20,845 nt of DNA, from positions 638 to 21,482 of the forward strand of contig PCWF01000050.1 of assembly GCA_002796165.1 (NCBI GenBank). Reading direction: 5' to 3'. Below the pieces are notes generated by a model. It made no database searches. It was not told the origin of the DNA and saw only the letters and a program-made list of their open reading frames with translations. Position numbers and translations under genes: made by a program. Every line of letters begins with the position of its first letter. Position 1 is the first letter of the stretch. This document shows positions 1-6,416 of the stretch, in pieces. This stretch comes from Nitrospinae bacterium CG11_big_fil_rev_8_21_14_0_20_56_8 (GTDB lineage Bacteria > Nitrospinota > Nitrospinia > Nitrospinales > VA-1).

Positions 1-210
1 CTCCCCCATTTCACAACGAAGAAACGGGGCACCGGCCTGGGACTTGCCATCGTCAACCGCATTATCGTGGACCATAGCGGAACCATTCAGGTCCGGGACA
101 ACAATCCCAGGGGCACGGTATTCGTAATCGATCTTGGGGAAGCCAGTCCACCCTCCAAAACGGACAATCCCCTGGAAGCCGATTTCCGAAGAACCTCCTC
201 CCCGTTTTAA
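1..210 (+). CDS. Sensor histidine kinase, C-terminal fragment (5' end outside window)
   Basis: The first 69 codons, open from the window edge, encode the end of a GHKL/HATPase_c domain. The visible core is the sequence TTKKRGTGLGLAIV, the G2 glycine-rich ATP-lid box of two-component histidine kinases, followed by a VNRIIVDHSGTI-type segment and the closing beta strands (GTVFVIDLG). The 20-odd residues after the ATPase fold are Ser/Pro-rich and look like a disordered tail, with a TAA stop at 208-210. The pattern F-T-T-K-K-x-G-T-G-L-G-L is typical of NtrB/NtrY-type kinases. The sensor domains, the H-box and any partner regulator lie upstream of the window, so the signal cannot be named. No response regulator follows it here. 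Confidence 0.9.
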   Translation, partial: LPHFTTKKRGTGLGLAIVNRIIVDHSGTIQVRDNNPRGTVFVIDLGEASPPSKTDNPLEADFRRTSSPF

Positions 211-251
211 CCGGGCAAAGTATTAAAAATTTTCCCGGCGGGATCCCCTGC

Positions 252-279
252 TTGTTTTATTCGCAGATTGAATTAAAAT
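252..279 (+). promoter_or_regulatory. Candidate sigma70 promoter for the 77-aa small protein
   Basis: TTGTTT (252-257) and TAAAAT (274-279) are separated by 16 bp in an AT-rich gap. The -10 matches the consensus at 5 of 6 positions and the -35 at 3 of 6. A start site about 7 bp past the -10 would fall at 286-289, on or next to the ATG at 289, which implies a leaderless or nearly leaderless mRNA. No Shine-Dalgarno sequence precedes that ATG, which agrees with this reading. Confidence 0.4.
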
Positions 280-288
280 ATTACTACT

Positions 289-522
289 ATGGACAGAGAA
301 CTGAAATTGATGCTTGACGAGGAAACCTATCGCCGCCTGTTACAGGTGTGCAATGGCAACGAGGAGGAAATGAAACGGCTGGCGATAGAGGCCATTCAGT
401 CCCGGCTTCACGCAGGTGAGGAAACGCTTTCCGAAGAGCCTCCACCTCCCTCTCTGGAGGATTTCGTTAAATCCGAAAAACCCGGATCCCGTTCATACGG
501 AATCCGCGGGCAGGGCTGGTGA
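289..522 (+). CDS. Small hypothetical protein, possible ribbon-helix-helix-like N-terminus
   Basis: A 77-residue protein not recognised as a named family. Residues 1-41 have the layout of a ribbon-helix-helix (CopG/Arc-like) unit: a short amphipathic strand (LKLMLDEETY), a helix (YRRLLQVC) and a second helix (MKRLAIEAIQSRL). Residues 44-65 are acidic and proline-rich and probably disordered. The end is SRSYGIRGQGW, aromatic and glycine-rich, looking like a short conserved peptide. There is no signal peptide and no membrane segment. A DUF1566-type gene begins 27 bp downstream on the same strand, so the two may be co-transcribed. There is no visible ribosome-binding site. The RHH assignment is an inference from secondary-structure pattern only, and a DNA-binding or antitoxin role is not established. 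Confidence 0.6.
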   Translation: MDRELKLMLDEETYRRLLQVCNGNEEEMKRLAIEAIQSRLHAGEETLSEEPPPPSLEDFVKSEKPGSRSYGIRGQGW

Positions 523-549
523 ACGAGCCCCCTTTGAATCGAATTTTTT

Positions 550-966
550 ATGGGAGACAATTTTCTGACCGACAACGGCAATGGAACCGTCACCGATACG
601 AAATCGGGCGTCATGTGGAAAAAATCCGACTCGTTTCAGGACACCCGGAAATGGTTGAACTGGTTTAAGTGTCAGGATCACATCGAAATCACCAATCTGC
701 AGCGTTTTGCGGGTTTTGAAGACTGGCGATTCCCCACGGAGGCGGAAGCCTGGGGCCTGTTCGATCTGGAGAAACGTAATACGGACAAGTATGGGGACGA
801 AATTTACCTCGACCCCGTTTTCGAACCGGGTTCGGGGGGAACCACCTGGTGTAGTGATGAAAAGGATTCTTCCGCCCTCGTCGTCCAATACGAGGATGGC
901 GTGAAGGTCTGGCCCTCGAAATACGCCAATCTCAACATGGCCGTTCGGCTGGTACGATCGCTTTAG
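550..966 (+). CDS. DUF1566 / Lcl C-terminal domain protein
   Basis: A 138-residue protein spanning essentially one DUF1566 (Lcl_C) domain. The hallmarks are visible in order: the opening DNGNGTVTDTKSGVMW (residues ~8-23), the central GFEDWRFPTEAEAW (~55-68), a TTWCSDE segment around 98-104, and the closing NMAVRLVR at the C-terminus. The family occurs in many bacteria, in surface proteins such as the Legionella collagen-like protein and in free-standing proteins of unknown role. Its fold is related to C-type-lectin/FGE-like domains. This copy has no signal peptide, so it appears cytoplasmic unless exported otherwise. No clear Shine-Dalgarno precedes the ATG. It probably shares a transcript with the small gene ending 27 bp upstream and converges on the metallopeptidase gene, with no convincing terminator in the 29-bp gap. 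Confidence 0.8.
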   Translation: MGDNFLTDNGNGTVTDTKSGVMWKKSDSFQDTRKWLNWFKCQDHIEITNLQRFAGFEDWRFPTEAEAWGLFDLEKRNTDKYGDEIYLDPVFEPGSGGTTWCSDEKDSSALVVQYEDGVKVWPSKYANLNMAVRLVRSL

Positions 967-995
967 AGCAGACCTCCGAAAACCCCGTCAAAGGT

Positions 996-2618
996 TCAGT
1001 GCCGTTTCTCCAGAAGAGACTGACTGAATGGATAAACCACTTTCAGAGAAGTGTCCTTGGGCCCGAAATAATCGAGCCACGGTTTAACCACGAACCCGAC
1101 CTTCACCGGTTGCGACGGAAACCGCTTGAACGTTTCGCGATGAGCCCGCAGGGCCGTCAATTCCAGAACCAGCTTGGACTCCGCCGGGAGAGCCACTACT
1201 TTTCCTTGGTTGTCCTTCAGTACCAGGCGAACGGAGCCATTCCCGCCCTGCGTGAGGGTTTCGTCTCCTTCCAACAGTATCACGTCCGGATTTTCCTCCA
1301 GATAAACCTTCCAATGATAACGAGTCACATACCCGCGGGCCTGGGCCACCCGAAGCACGGGGTCCAGAAATTGAATCTCATCTTTCCCGTCATTGCGGAA
1401 AAAATACACATTGAGCGGAGGCATTTGCGCCATCATGCGGTCGAAATTTTGTCTTGCCATCTGGTGGCACCGGGAATTTTTTAAAAGCTGTTCCAGGGAC
1501 ACCAGACCTTCCCGGATCAGGTTTTGCCGGAAAGTCAGGGCTCCCGGATCCAGAAGAAAACAACTGACAACCCCCAACCTGTAAGCGGTTTCAGGCGAAG
1601 AATCCCCCGCGCGCTTTTTTTCGAATCCCTCGACGATTTTCTTCTCCAAATCGGGGAAATAGGAACGGCTGACCTCCACCGCGACATTCATCACCTTATC
1701 CCAGTCATTTTCCTTCAAACCGGCATCCAGATCCGCAAGGATCCGGCTGACCGGGTCCCCCTTCGCATCCGGCGCGGCCGGAAAATACTCCTGCCCGCGG
1801 AAAACGTATTTTTTTAAAAACTCGTAGCGCGCGGGATGGGTGTACTGGAAATAGGGATATTGGACATAGGCGGCGACGGAATTGGCGAAGTCTTCCTGCA
1901 TATTGGAGCGGGAATAGGTCGGAAGATGGCGGGTGGATACCGGCGCATAATTATCCACTTCGGGATCGTTCAGGAACGTATAAAGATAATCGTCCTTCTC
2001 CTTCCCGTCCAGCGCGGGGAGGTTCAGTATCCGAAACCGGGAGAGGTCAATCCATTCCTTGGAAAAAGATAAGAATCCCTGGGTCACGTCAAACGCGTGG
2101 CCCATTTCATGGTGCACGATGTTTCTAAAATCGGCCTCCTCTTCGTAAAAGAGGGGAGTATAAAACTCGATCCGGGGAGGGTCTTCGCCCACATTGATCT
2201 CATAAACGGACCCCTCGTGCCGGTAAACCAGAAGGAAGGTGGGAAAGGTCGCCCCCTTCACATCATCGGTCTCGTTTTCATTGGGAGGGGTGGCCCTCCC
2301 TTCCAGATTCACCTGGATCCGGCTGATGCGGTAAAACCCTTTCAAGTCGGGCAATTTGTAAAAGGACGGCGGAAGCTCCGCAAATGCCCGTTGCATGCGT
2401 TCGATTTCTTCGGGGCGCCACTCCTCATCCAGATCCAGAAGTTCATAACCAAAGGATTCCTTGAATTTTTCCTTGAGACCATTGACATTATCCCGATAAT
2501 TGCCTGGATACTCATAAAAAGGACGTTTTGCCCCCTCCTCCGCCCAGGATAAAATGGAAAGAGATGCCCAAATCCAGACACTCATGAGAATGTAACCTGA
2601 AATTTTCATCCTCTTCAT
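996..2618 (-). CDS. Exported zinc metallopeptidase, anthrax lethal factor (ATLF)-like catalytic domain
   Basis: A 540-residue protein read from the ATG at 2616-2618, which has a GAGGGG ribosome-binding site about 4-6 nt upstream. A longer in-frame reading from 2753 lacks support and would bury the signal peptide. Residues 1-26 form a Sec signal peptide (basic start, hydrophobic core, SWA before the mature end). The zinc site HEMGH lies at residues 170-174 in the context VHHEMGHAFD. A second conserved block, QEDFANSVAAYV near residue 242, supplies the likely third ligand, Glu or Asp, and is followed by a YTHPARYEFL segment. The arrangement HExxH, ~70 residues, E-D-F-A matches the ATLF / Pro-Pro endopeptidase-like fold. 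The C-terminal ~250 residues look helical and then beta-rich (EIQFLDPVLRVA, then a beta-sandwich-like end), and are not recognised. The substrate is unknown and a periplasmic or secreted location is inferred. Confidence 0.65.
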   Translation of the reverse strand: MKRMKISGYILMSVWIWASLSILSWAEEGAKRPFYEYPGNYRDNVNGLKEKFKESFGYELLDLDEEWRPEEIERMQRAFAELPPSFYKLPDLKGFYRISRIQVNLEGRATPPNENETDDVKGATFPTFLLVYRHEGSVYEINVGEDPPRIEFYTPLFYEEEADFRNIVHHEMGHAFDVTQGFLSFSKEWIDLSRFRILNLPALDGKEKDDYLYTFLNDPEVDNYAPVSTRHLPTYSRSNMQEDFANSVAAYVQYPYFQYTHPARYEFLKKYVFRGQEYFPAAPDAKGDPVSRILADLDAGLKENDWDKVMNVAVEVSRSYFPDLEKKIVEGFEKKRAGDSSPETAYRLGVVSCFLLDPGALTFRQNLIREGLVSLEQLLKNSRCHQMARQNFDRMMAQMPPLNVYFFRNDGKDEIQFLDPVLRVAQARGYVTRYHWKVYLEENPDVILLEGDETLTQGGNGSVRLVLKDNQGKVVALPAESKLVLELTALRAHRETFKRFPSQPVKVGFVVKPWLDYFGPKDTSLKVVYPFSQSLLEKRH

Positions 2619-2660
2619 GGAACCCCTCGATTTAATGGATTTGATCCAGATTAACAAATG

Positions 2661-2746
2661 CCCGGTCAAATATCGATCATTCGTTTTTTTAAAAAATACC
2701 CGAAACTCATCCGGCCATGCCCAGTAACCGGGACTTTCCCGGTCAA
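2661..2746. repeat. Pair of 9-bp direct repeats CCCGGTCAA in the divergent intergenic region
   Basis: CCCGGTCAA occurs at 2661-2669 and again at 2738-2746, 77 bp apart, between the metallopeptidase and the peroxiredoxin genes. Spacing is close to seven helical turns, so two bound dimers could sit on similar faces. It may be chance in GC-containing intergenic DNA. Confidence 0.35.
2727..2743. promoter_or_regulatory. Perfect 7-bp inverted repeat, candidate operator
   Basis: ACCGGGA-CTT-TCCCGGT is a perfect dyad with a 3-bp centre. It lies in the 275-bp divergent intergenic region and overlaps the second CCCGGTCAA repeat. It has no adjacent T-tract on either strand, so it is not a terminator. 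A transcription-factor operator is the simplest reading, with no factor identified. The rest of this intergenic region (2619-2893) holds no convincing sigma70 promoter and no RNA gene. Confidence 0.4.
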
Positions 2747-2893
2747 TTCCCAAAACATAATGAAAAATCAGCGAACCTTGAATTTTTTAAGCCCCGGGGT
2801 GCAATTTTTTGCAACCTCTTGGCGTGTCATTCATCTAAGTGGAAACCAAGTTCTCTAACCTTACAGGCAATTCTTAAAGAGAGGAACCCCATT

Positions 2894-3367
2894 ATGGCCA
2901 AGTTGCCCGGCATTGATGCCAAACTGATTAAACTGAACCCGGATTGGAGTGTAGATAAAGCCGCCTCCACTCCCCTGGAAAAGGAAGTCTCCATCAACGA
3001 TTTCAAGGGAAAGCGCCTGATCATCACCCTCCCCGGGGCGGGTGGATTCTGCAATAAGGAACTGGACCTGGTGAAAGACAATATGCCCCAGTTCAAAGCC
3101 GCGGGTGCCGATGAGGTGATCGTGGTGGTGGGAACCGACATTCTGACCAACGCCGGCCGCGGACTGCCGAATCTCGTTCAGGACGTTGACCAGGAGTTTG
3201 GAAAGGCCAACAAACTGGCCCTGGGTGGCCTGCGAAGCCGTTACCTGCAACGTTCGGTCATCGCGCTGAATGGGAACGGGGAGCAGGTGGCCCGTGAAGA
3301 TGCCGAGCTTCTCGGTTGCCGCCCTTTGACCGCTCTGGTGGACGTTGCCAAAAAGGCATTCGCCTGA
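2894..3367 (+). CDS. Peroxiredoxin-like (Prx5/AhpC-TSA superfamily) protein
   Basis: A 157-residue thioredoxin-fold protein begun at the ATG 2894, which has GAGG (2881-2884) nine bases upstream. The frame stays open to 2717, but that extension has no ribosome-binding site. The fold is visible: FKGKRLIITLPGAGGFCNKE holds the candidate peroxidatic Cys53, GADEVIVVVGTD is the second core strand, and LQRSVIALNGNGEQV carries the Arg120 plus beta-hairpin usual in peroxiredoxins. Cys142 in LLGCRPL sits where atypical two-Cys Prx5 enzymes keep a resolving Cys. The usual PxxxTxxC active-site loop is altered: the Thr three residues before the Cys is Gly, and the loop is one residue shorter. Reduction of hydrogen or alkyl peroxides is therefore likely but not assured. 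It stands alone, with a strong terminator directly after it. Confidence 0.75.
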   Translation: MAKLPGIDAKLIKLNPDWSVDKAASTPLEKEVSINDFKGKRLIITLPGAGGFCNKELDLVKDNMPQFKAAGADEVIVVVGTDILTNAGRGLPNLVQDVDQEFGKANKLALGGLRSRYLQRSVIALNGNGEQVAREDAELLGCRPLTALVDVAKKAFA

Positions 3368-3375
3368 TCGGTCCG

Positions 3376-3415
3376 AAAAAAAACCTCCCCGCAATTTCAG
3401 CGGGGAGGTTTTTTA
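3376..3415. terminator. Bidirectional intrinsic terminator between peroxiredoxin and merR
   Basis: The stem ACCTCCCCGC (3383-3392) pairs perfectly with GCGGGGAGGT (3400-3409) around a 7-nt AATTTCA loop. It is flanked by an A-tract on the left (3376-3382) and a T-tract on the right (3409-3414). It can therefore end transcription of the peroxiredoxin gene on the plus strand and of the ihfA-merR transcript arriving on the minus strand. The following bases to 3489 hold nothing else recognisable. Confidence 0.95.
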
Positions 3416-3489
3416 TCCCGTTCGCCTCCAATCCATCCTTATCGCCCACAAGGGACGGTGCCGGCAAATGGGTTGGGGGTATGACTACC

Positions 3490-3855
3490 TTAGGCCTTCC
3501 CCTTATCGAGGATCTTCAGGATATCCTGGAGGCCTTTCCGCATCGACTCCTTCCATCCTTCGAACCGTTCCCGGTCGAACGCAAAATCCAGTTGGGTTCC
3601 CCGTTTCCGGATTTCCTTCAACCGTTGCTTTGCCCCGGCGATGGTATATTTTTCCTCGTATAAGAGATGTTTGATCTCCAGGACCACTTCGACGTCTTTT
3701 CTCTGATAAAGCCTTTGCCCGGACCGATTCTTATTGGGCTTCAGGAAATCGAATTCATCCTCCCAGTAGCGGAGCACATGTTGTTCCACGCCGGAGATCT
3801 CGGCGACCTCCCCAATCTTGAAAAATAATTTATCAGGAATCGTTGGGTTCATCAT
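3490..3855 (-). CDS. MerR-family transcriptional regulator (partner of ihfA)
   Basis: A 121-residue regulator. Residues 11-80 form the MerR winged helix-turn-helix: [23 protein letters not shown] is the helix-turn-helix and first wing, followed by [22 protein letters not shown], the second wing. Residues ~85-118 form a short C-terminal coiled helix ([19 protein letters not shown]) with no effector-binding domain and no metal-binding cysteines. This short type is the one found beside ihfA in many proteobacteria-like genomes. Its first 23 bp overlap the end of the HU/IHF gene, so translation is probably coupled. Two adjacent ATGs (3855, 3852) are possible starts. The target genes are unknown. 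Transcription ends at the hairpin at 3376-3415. Confidence 0.9.
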   Translation of the reverse strand: MMNPTIPDKLFFKIGEVAEISGVEQHVLRYWEDEFDFLKPNKNRSGQRLYQRKDVEVVLEIKHLLYEEKYTIAGAKQRLKEIRKRGTQLDFAFDRERFEGWKESMRKGLQDILKILDKGKA

Positions 3856-4159
3856 GCCACCGGTCGGTGCTTTCGAGGAGATAGCGGCTGGGCTTGAAGG
3901 TCAGGACCTTCCTGGGGCGAATCCGGATTTGTTCCCCGGTTCTGGGATTCCGTGCATTCCGGGCTTTTTTCTTACGCAGGTTAAAACTGGCGAAATTGGC
4001 GATGCGGACGTTTTCGCCCCGGGCCAACCCGGCCTTGATTTCGTTGAGCAATATCTCGACGGCTTCCATCGCCTCCTGCCGGGTGAATCCCACTTTTTCG
4101 TAGACACGATCCACCAGGTCGGACTTGACGACGGTGTTGCTGGATTTTTCCTTTTTCAA
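3833..4159 (-). CDS. ihfA: Integration host factor alpha subunit-like DNA-bending protein (HU/IHF family)
   Basis: A 108-residue HU/IHF-family protein. [27 protein letters not shown] is the N-terminal helical dimer body, and [24 protein letters not shown] is the signature leading into the DNA-binding arm with the intercalating Pro of [24 protein letters not shown] closes the fold. A ~12-residue polar tail follows. The arm sequence and the downstream merR argue for the IHF alpha subunit rather than HU. The start is TTG at 4157-4159, chosen because GGGAGG lies about 7 nt upstream and no in-frame ATG occurs before the helical body. It follows the EF-G-like gene by 33 bp and overlaps merR by 23 bp. 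Confidence 0.88.
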   Translation of the reverse strand: MKKEKSSNTVVKSDLVDRVYEKVGFTRQEAMEAVEILLNEIKAGLARGENVRIANFASFNLRKKKARNARNPRTGEQIRIRPRKVLTFKPSRYLLESTDRWHDEPNDS

Positions 4160-4192
4160 AACCTTCCCTCCCTTAAAACCGCGCGGGACCTG

Positions 4193-6289
4193 TTAATGGC
4201 CATGATGCGCTTTCTCGTGTTCCGCACGTGCCTCTTCGACAATTCTTTGCATGAGGTGTTCGGGGACATCGTCATAATGATCGAATTTCAGGGAAAACAC
4301 CCCGCGACCCGCAGTCATCGACCGTAAGTCGGCGGCGTAATTCAAAACCTCGGCCATGGGGACCTGAGCCCGGATTTTCTGATTGTCATCGTCGGCATCA
4401 ATGCCCAAAATCTTCCCCCGCTTGGAGTTAAGATCGCCCATCACATCCCCCACATATTCGCTGGGAACGATGATTTCCATAGTCATAATGGGTTCCAGGA
4501 GAATCGGTTTGCAATCCATCACGCCTTTTTTGAATCCGAGCGATCCCGCAATTTTAAAAGCCATCTCCGAAGAATCGACGTTATGGTAAGACCCGTCATA
4601 CAGGGAAATCCTGATATCCGTCATGGGGTAGTGCGCGAGCACCCCCTCTTCCATCGCTTCATGGATCCCTTTTTCCACCGCGGGGATATATTGTTTGGGA
4701 ATGGCCCCGCCGACGATTTTATTTTCGAACTCGAATCCGGCCCCTTTGGGCATTGGGGCGATCTCGATCCAGGTATCTCCGTACTGGCCGCGCCCTCCCG
4801 TCTGTTTCTTGTATTTTCCCTGGACCTTGGTGGACCCGCGGATGGTCTCCATGTAGGGGACCTTGGGGGGCTTGACCTCCACGTCGACACCGAAACGCCG
4901 ATGCATTTTTTCCAGAGCAACGTCGATATGCACCTGGCCCAATCCGGACAGGATCAACTCATGGGTGCGGGCGCTCCGCTCGATTTGCAGTGTAGGATCC
5001 TCCTCGGCAAGGCGCTTGAGTGCGGTGCTGATTTTCTCCTCATCAGCCCGGGTCTTGGGAACCAGCGCCCTGGAATATACCGTGGGCGGAAACTCGATGG
5101 GGGGAAAAATAATCATGCTGTTCCCATCGCTTAGCGTATCCCCCGTTGTGGTCACTTTCAGCTTCGCAACGGTCCCCAGGTCACCTGCGGATATTTCGGG
5201 AACGGGCACCTGCTTTTTCCCTTGCTGGAAGTAAAGCTGACCCACCCGTTCCCCCGTGTTTTGGGTGGAGTTCGTGATGCTGGAATCTCCTTTGAGAGAA
5301 CCGGAAAAAACCCGGAACAACGTCAAGCGGCCGGCATAAGGATCGGCAATGGTTTTAAATACAAGGGCGGCCAAGGGTCCTTTGAGATCGGCCTTGCACG
5401 CCACCTCATGATTTCCCTTGTCCTTGCCCGCCACCGGTGGGCGCTGGCCGGGAGACGGGAGGTAGTCGATCATGGCCTGCATGAGCAAGTCCACGCCTAT
5501 ATTATGGGTGGCCGAGCCGCAGAGAACGGGGATCAGGGTTCCTTTCGAAATTCCCGATTTCAAACCTTCGACAAACTCTTCATCGGTCAACTCCCCCTTG
5601 TCGAGATAGGTTTCCAGGAGCGCGTCGTCACCCTCGGCGACATTTTCGATCAACTCGGCCCGGGCGGTTTCCACATCGTCCTTCACCTCGGCAGGCAGGT
5701 CCATGACCTTACCGATCCCGTTCGTCCCTTTTTCGTAAGCGAACATTTTCCCGTGCACCACGTCGGCAATGCTGGAAAAAGAGGGGCCGGTCTCCACCGG
5801 GACATAAAGAACCACCGGGTTTTTCCTGAATTTTCTGCGGATCCCCTCCTTGATGGATTCGAGATCGGCTCGTTCGTGGTCCATCTTGTTGATGAACACA
5901 ATGGAGGACACTCCGCTGTCCTGCCCCCATTGCCAGGTTTTCTCTGTGTAGAACTGTACTCCATCCTCGGCACCGACCACAATAACCGAGCCGTCCACAA
6001 CCCGCAGGGTGGCCGGAGTGTCGGCAATGAAATTATTGTTCCCGGAGGTATCGACGAGGTTGACTTTCTTTCCTTCCCACTCGTAAAATGCCAACGAGGC
6101 GCTGATGGTGTGTCCGCGGCTGATTTCGTCATCGTCGTAATCCATGACGGAGGTATTCTCACCCACCTTACCCAACCTGTCGGAAACCTTCGCATTATAC
6201 AGGATCGCCTCGGCCAGGGAGGTTTTCCCCGAAGCCCCGTGTCCCACCAACGCAATGTTACGGATATCCTGAATGTCGTATTGTTTCAT
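4193..6289 (-). CDS. Elongation factor G-like translational GTPase (EF-G paralogue, FusA2 type)
   Basis: A 698-residue protein, normal EF-G length, begun at the ATG 6287-6289 with GAGG about 8 nt upstream; the longer frame to 6400 has no such site. The GTPase domain shows G1 GHGASGKT (16-23), a switch I RGHTIS (58-63), G3 DTSGNNNF (80-87) and G4 NKMD (134-137). Domains II-V follow, with LYFQQGKKQVPVPEISAGD, the domain III region RTHELILSGLGQVHIDV, and domain IV ending in GRGVFSLKFDHYDDVP. Canonical EF-G carries DTPGHVDF at G3, with the histidine needed to trigger hydrolysis. Here that position is Asn84. Such divergent paralogues accompany a conventional EF-G elsewhere in related genomes; the conventional one is not in this window. 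The gap before it (6290-6416) is GC-rich with no clear promoter. A role in elongation, ribosome recycling or stress is not resolved. Confidence 0.9.
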   Translation of the reverse strand: MKQYDIQDIRNIALVGHGASGKTSLAEAILYNAKVSDRLGKVGENTSVMDYDDDEISRGHTISASLAFYEWEGKKVNLVDTSGNNNFIADTPATLRVVDGSVIVVGAEDGVQFYTEKTWQWGQDSGVSSIVFINKMDHERADLESIKEGIRRKFRKNPVVLYVPVETGPSFSSIADVVHGKMFAYEKGTNGIGKVMDLPAEVKDDVETARAELIENVAEGDDALLETYLDKGELTDEEFVEGLKSGISKGTLIPVLCGSATHNIGVDLLMQAMIDYLPSPGQRPPVAGKDKGNHEVACKADLKGPLAALVFKTIADPYAGRLTLFRVFSGSLKGDSSITNSTQNTGERVGQLYFQQGKKQVPVPEISAGDLGTVAKLKVTTTGDTLSDGNSMIIFPPIEFPPTVYSRALVPKTRADEEKISTALKRLAEEDPTLQIERSARTHELILSGLGQVHIDVALEKMHRRFGVDVEVKPPKVPYMETIRGSTKVQGKYKKQTGGRGQYGDTWIEIAPMPKGAGFEFENKIVGGAIPKQYIPAVEKGIHEAMEEGVLAHYPMTDIRISLYDGSYHNVDSSEMAFKIAGSLGFKKGVMDCKPILLEPIMTMEIIVPSEYVGDVMGDLNSKRGKILGIDADDDNQKIRAQVPMAEVLNYAADLRSMTAGRGVFSLKFDHYDDVPEHLMQRIVEEARAEHEKAHHGH

Positions 6290-6416
6290 AGTGGTTTCCT
6301 CAATACAGGCGTGGCAGATCCCCGGGTCGTCTTCCCTCGAAAATCCGGTAACCTCGGGGACGCGGTTTCCGGACCGAGTGACCGCAACTGAACAAACCAA
6401 TTCAATGGATCCCTGA

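Noticed and set aside
2717..2893. Upstream in-frame extension of the peroxiredoxin gene
   Set aside because: No ribosome-binding site, sequence unlike the family, and it would cover the palindrome-bearing regulatory region; the ATG at 2894 has GAGG nine bases upstream.
5222..6391. 389-codon open frame opposite the EF-G paralogue
   Set aside because: Antisense to intact GTPase motifs, His/Gly-rich composition, no ribosome-binding site; judged a mirror frame.
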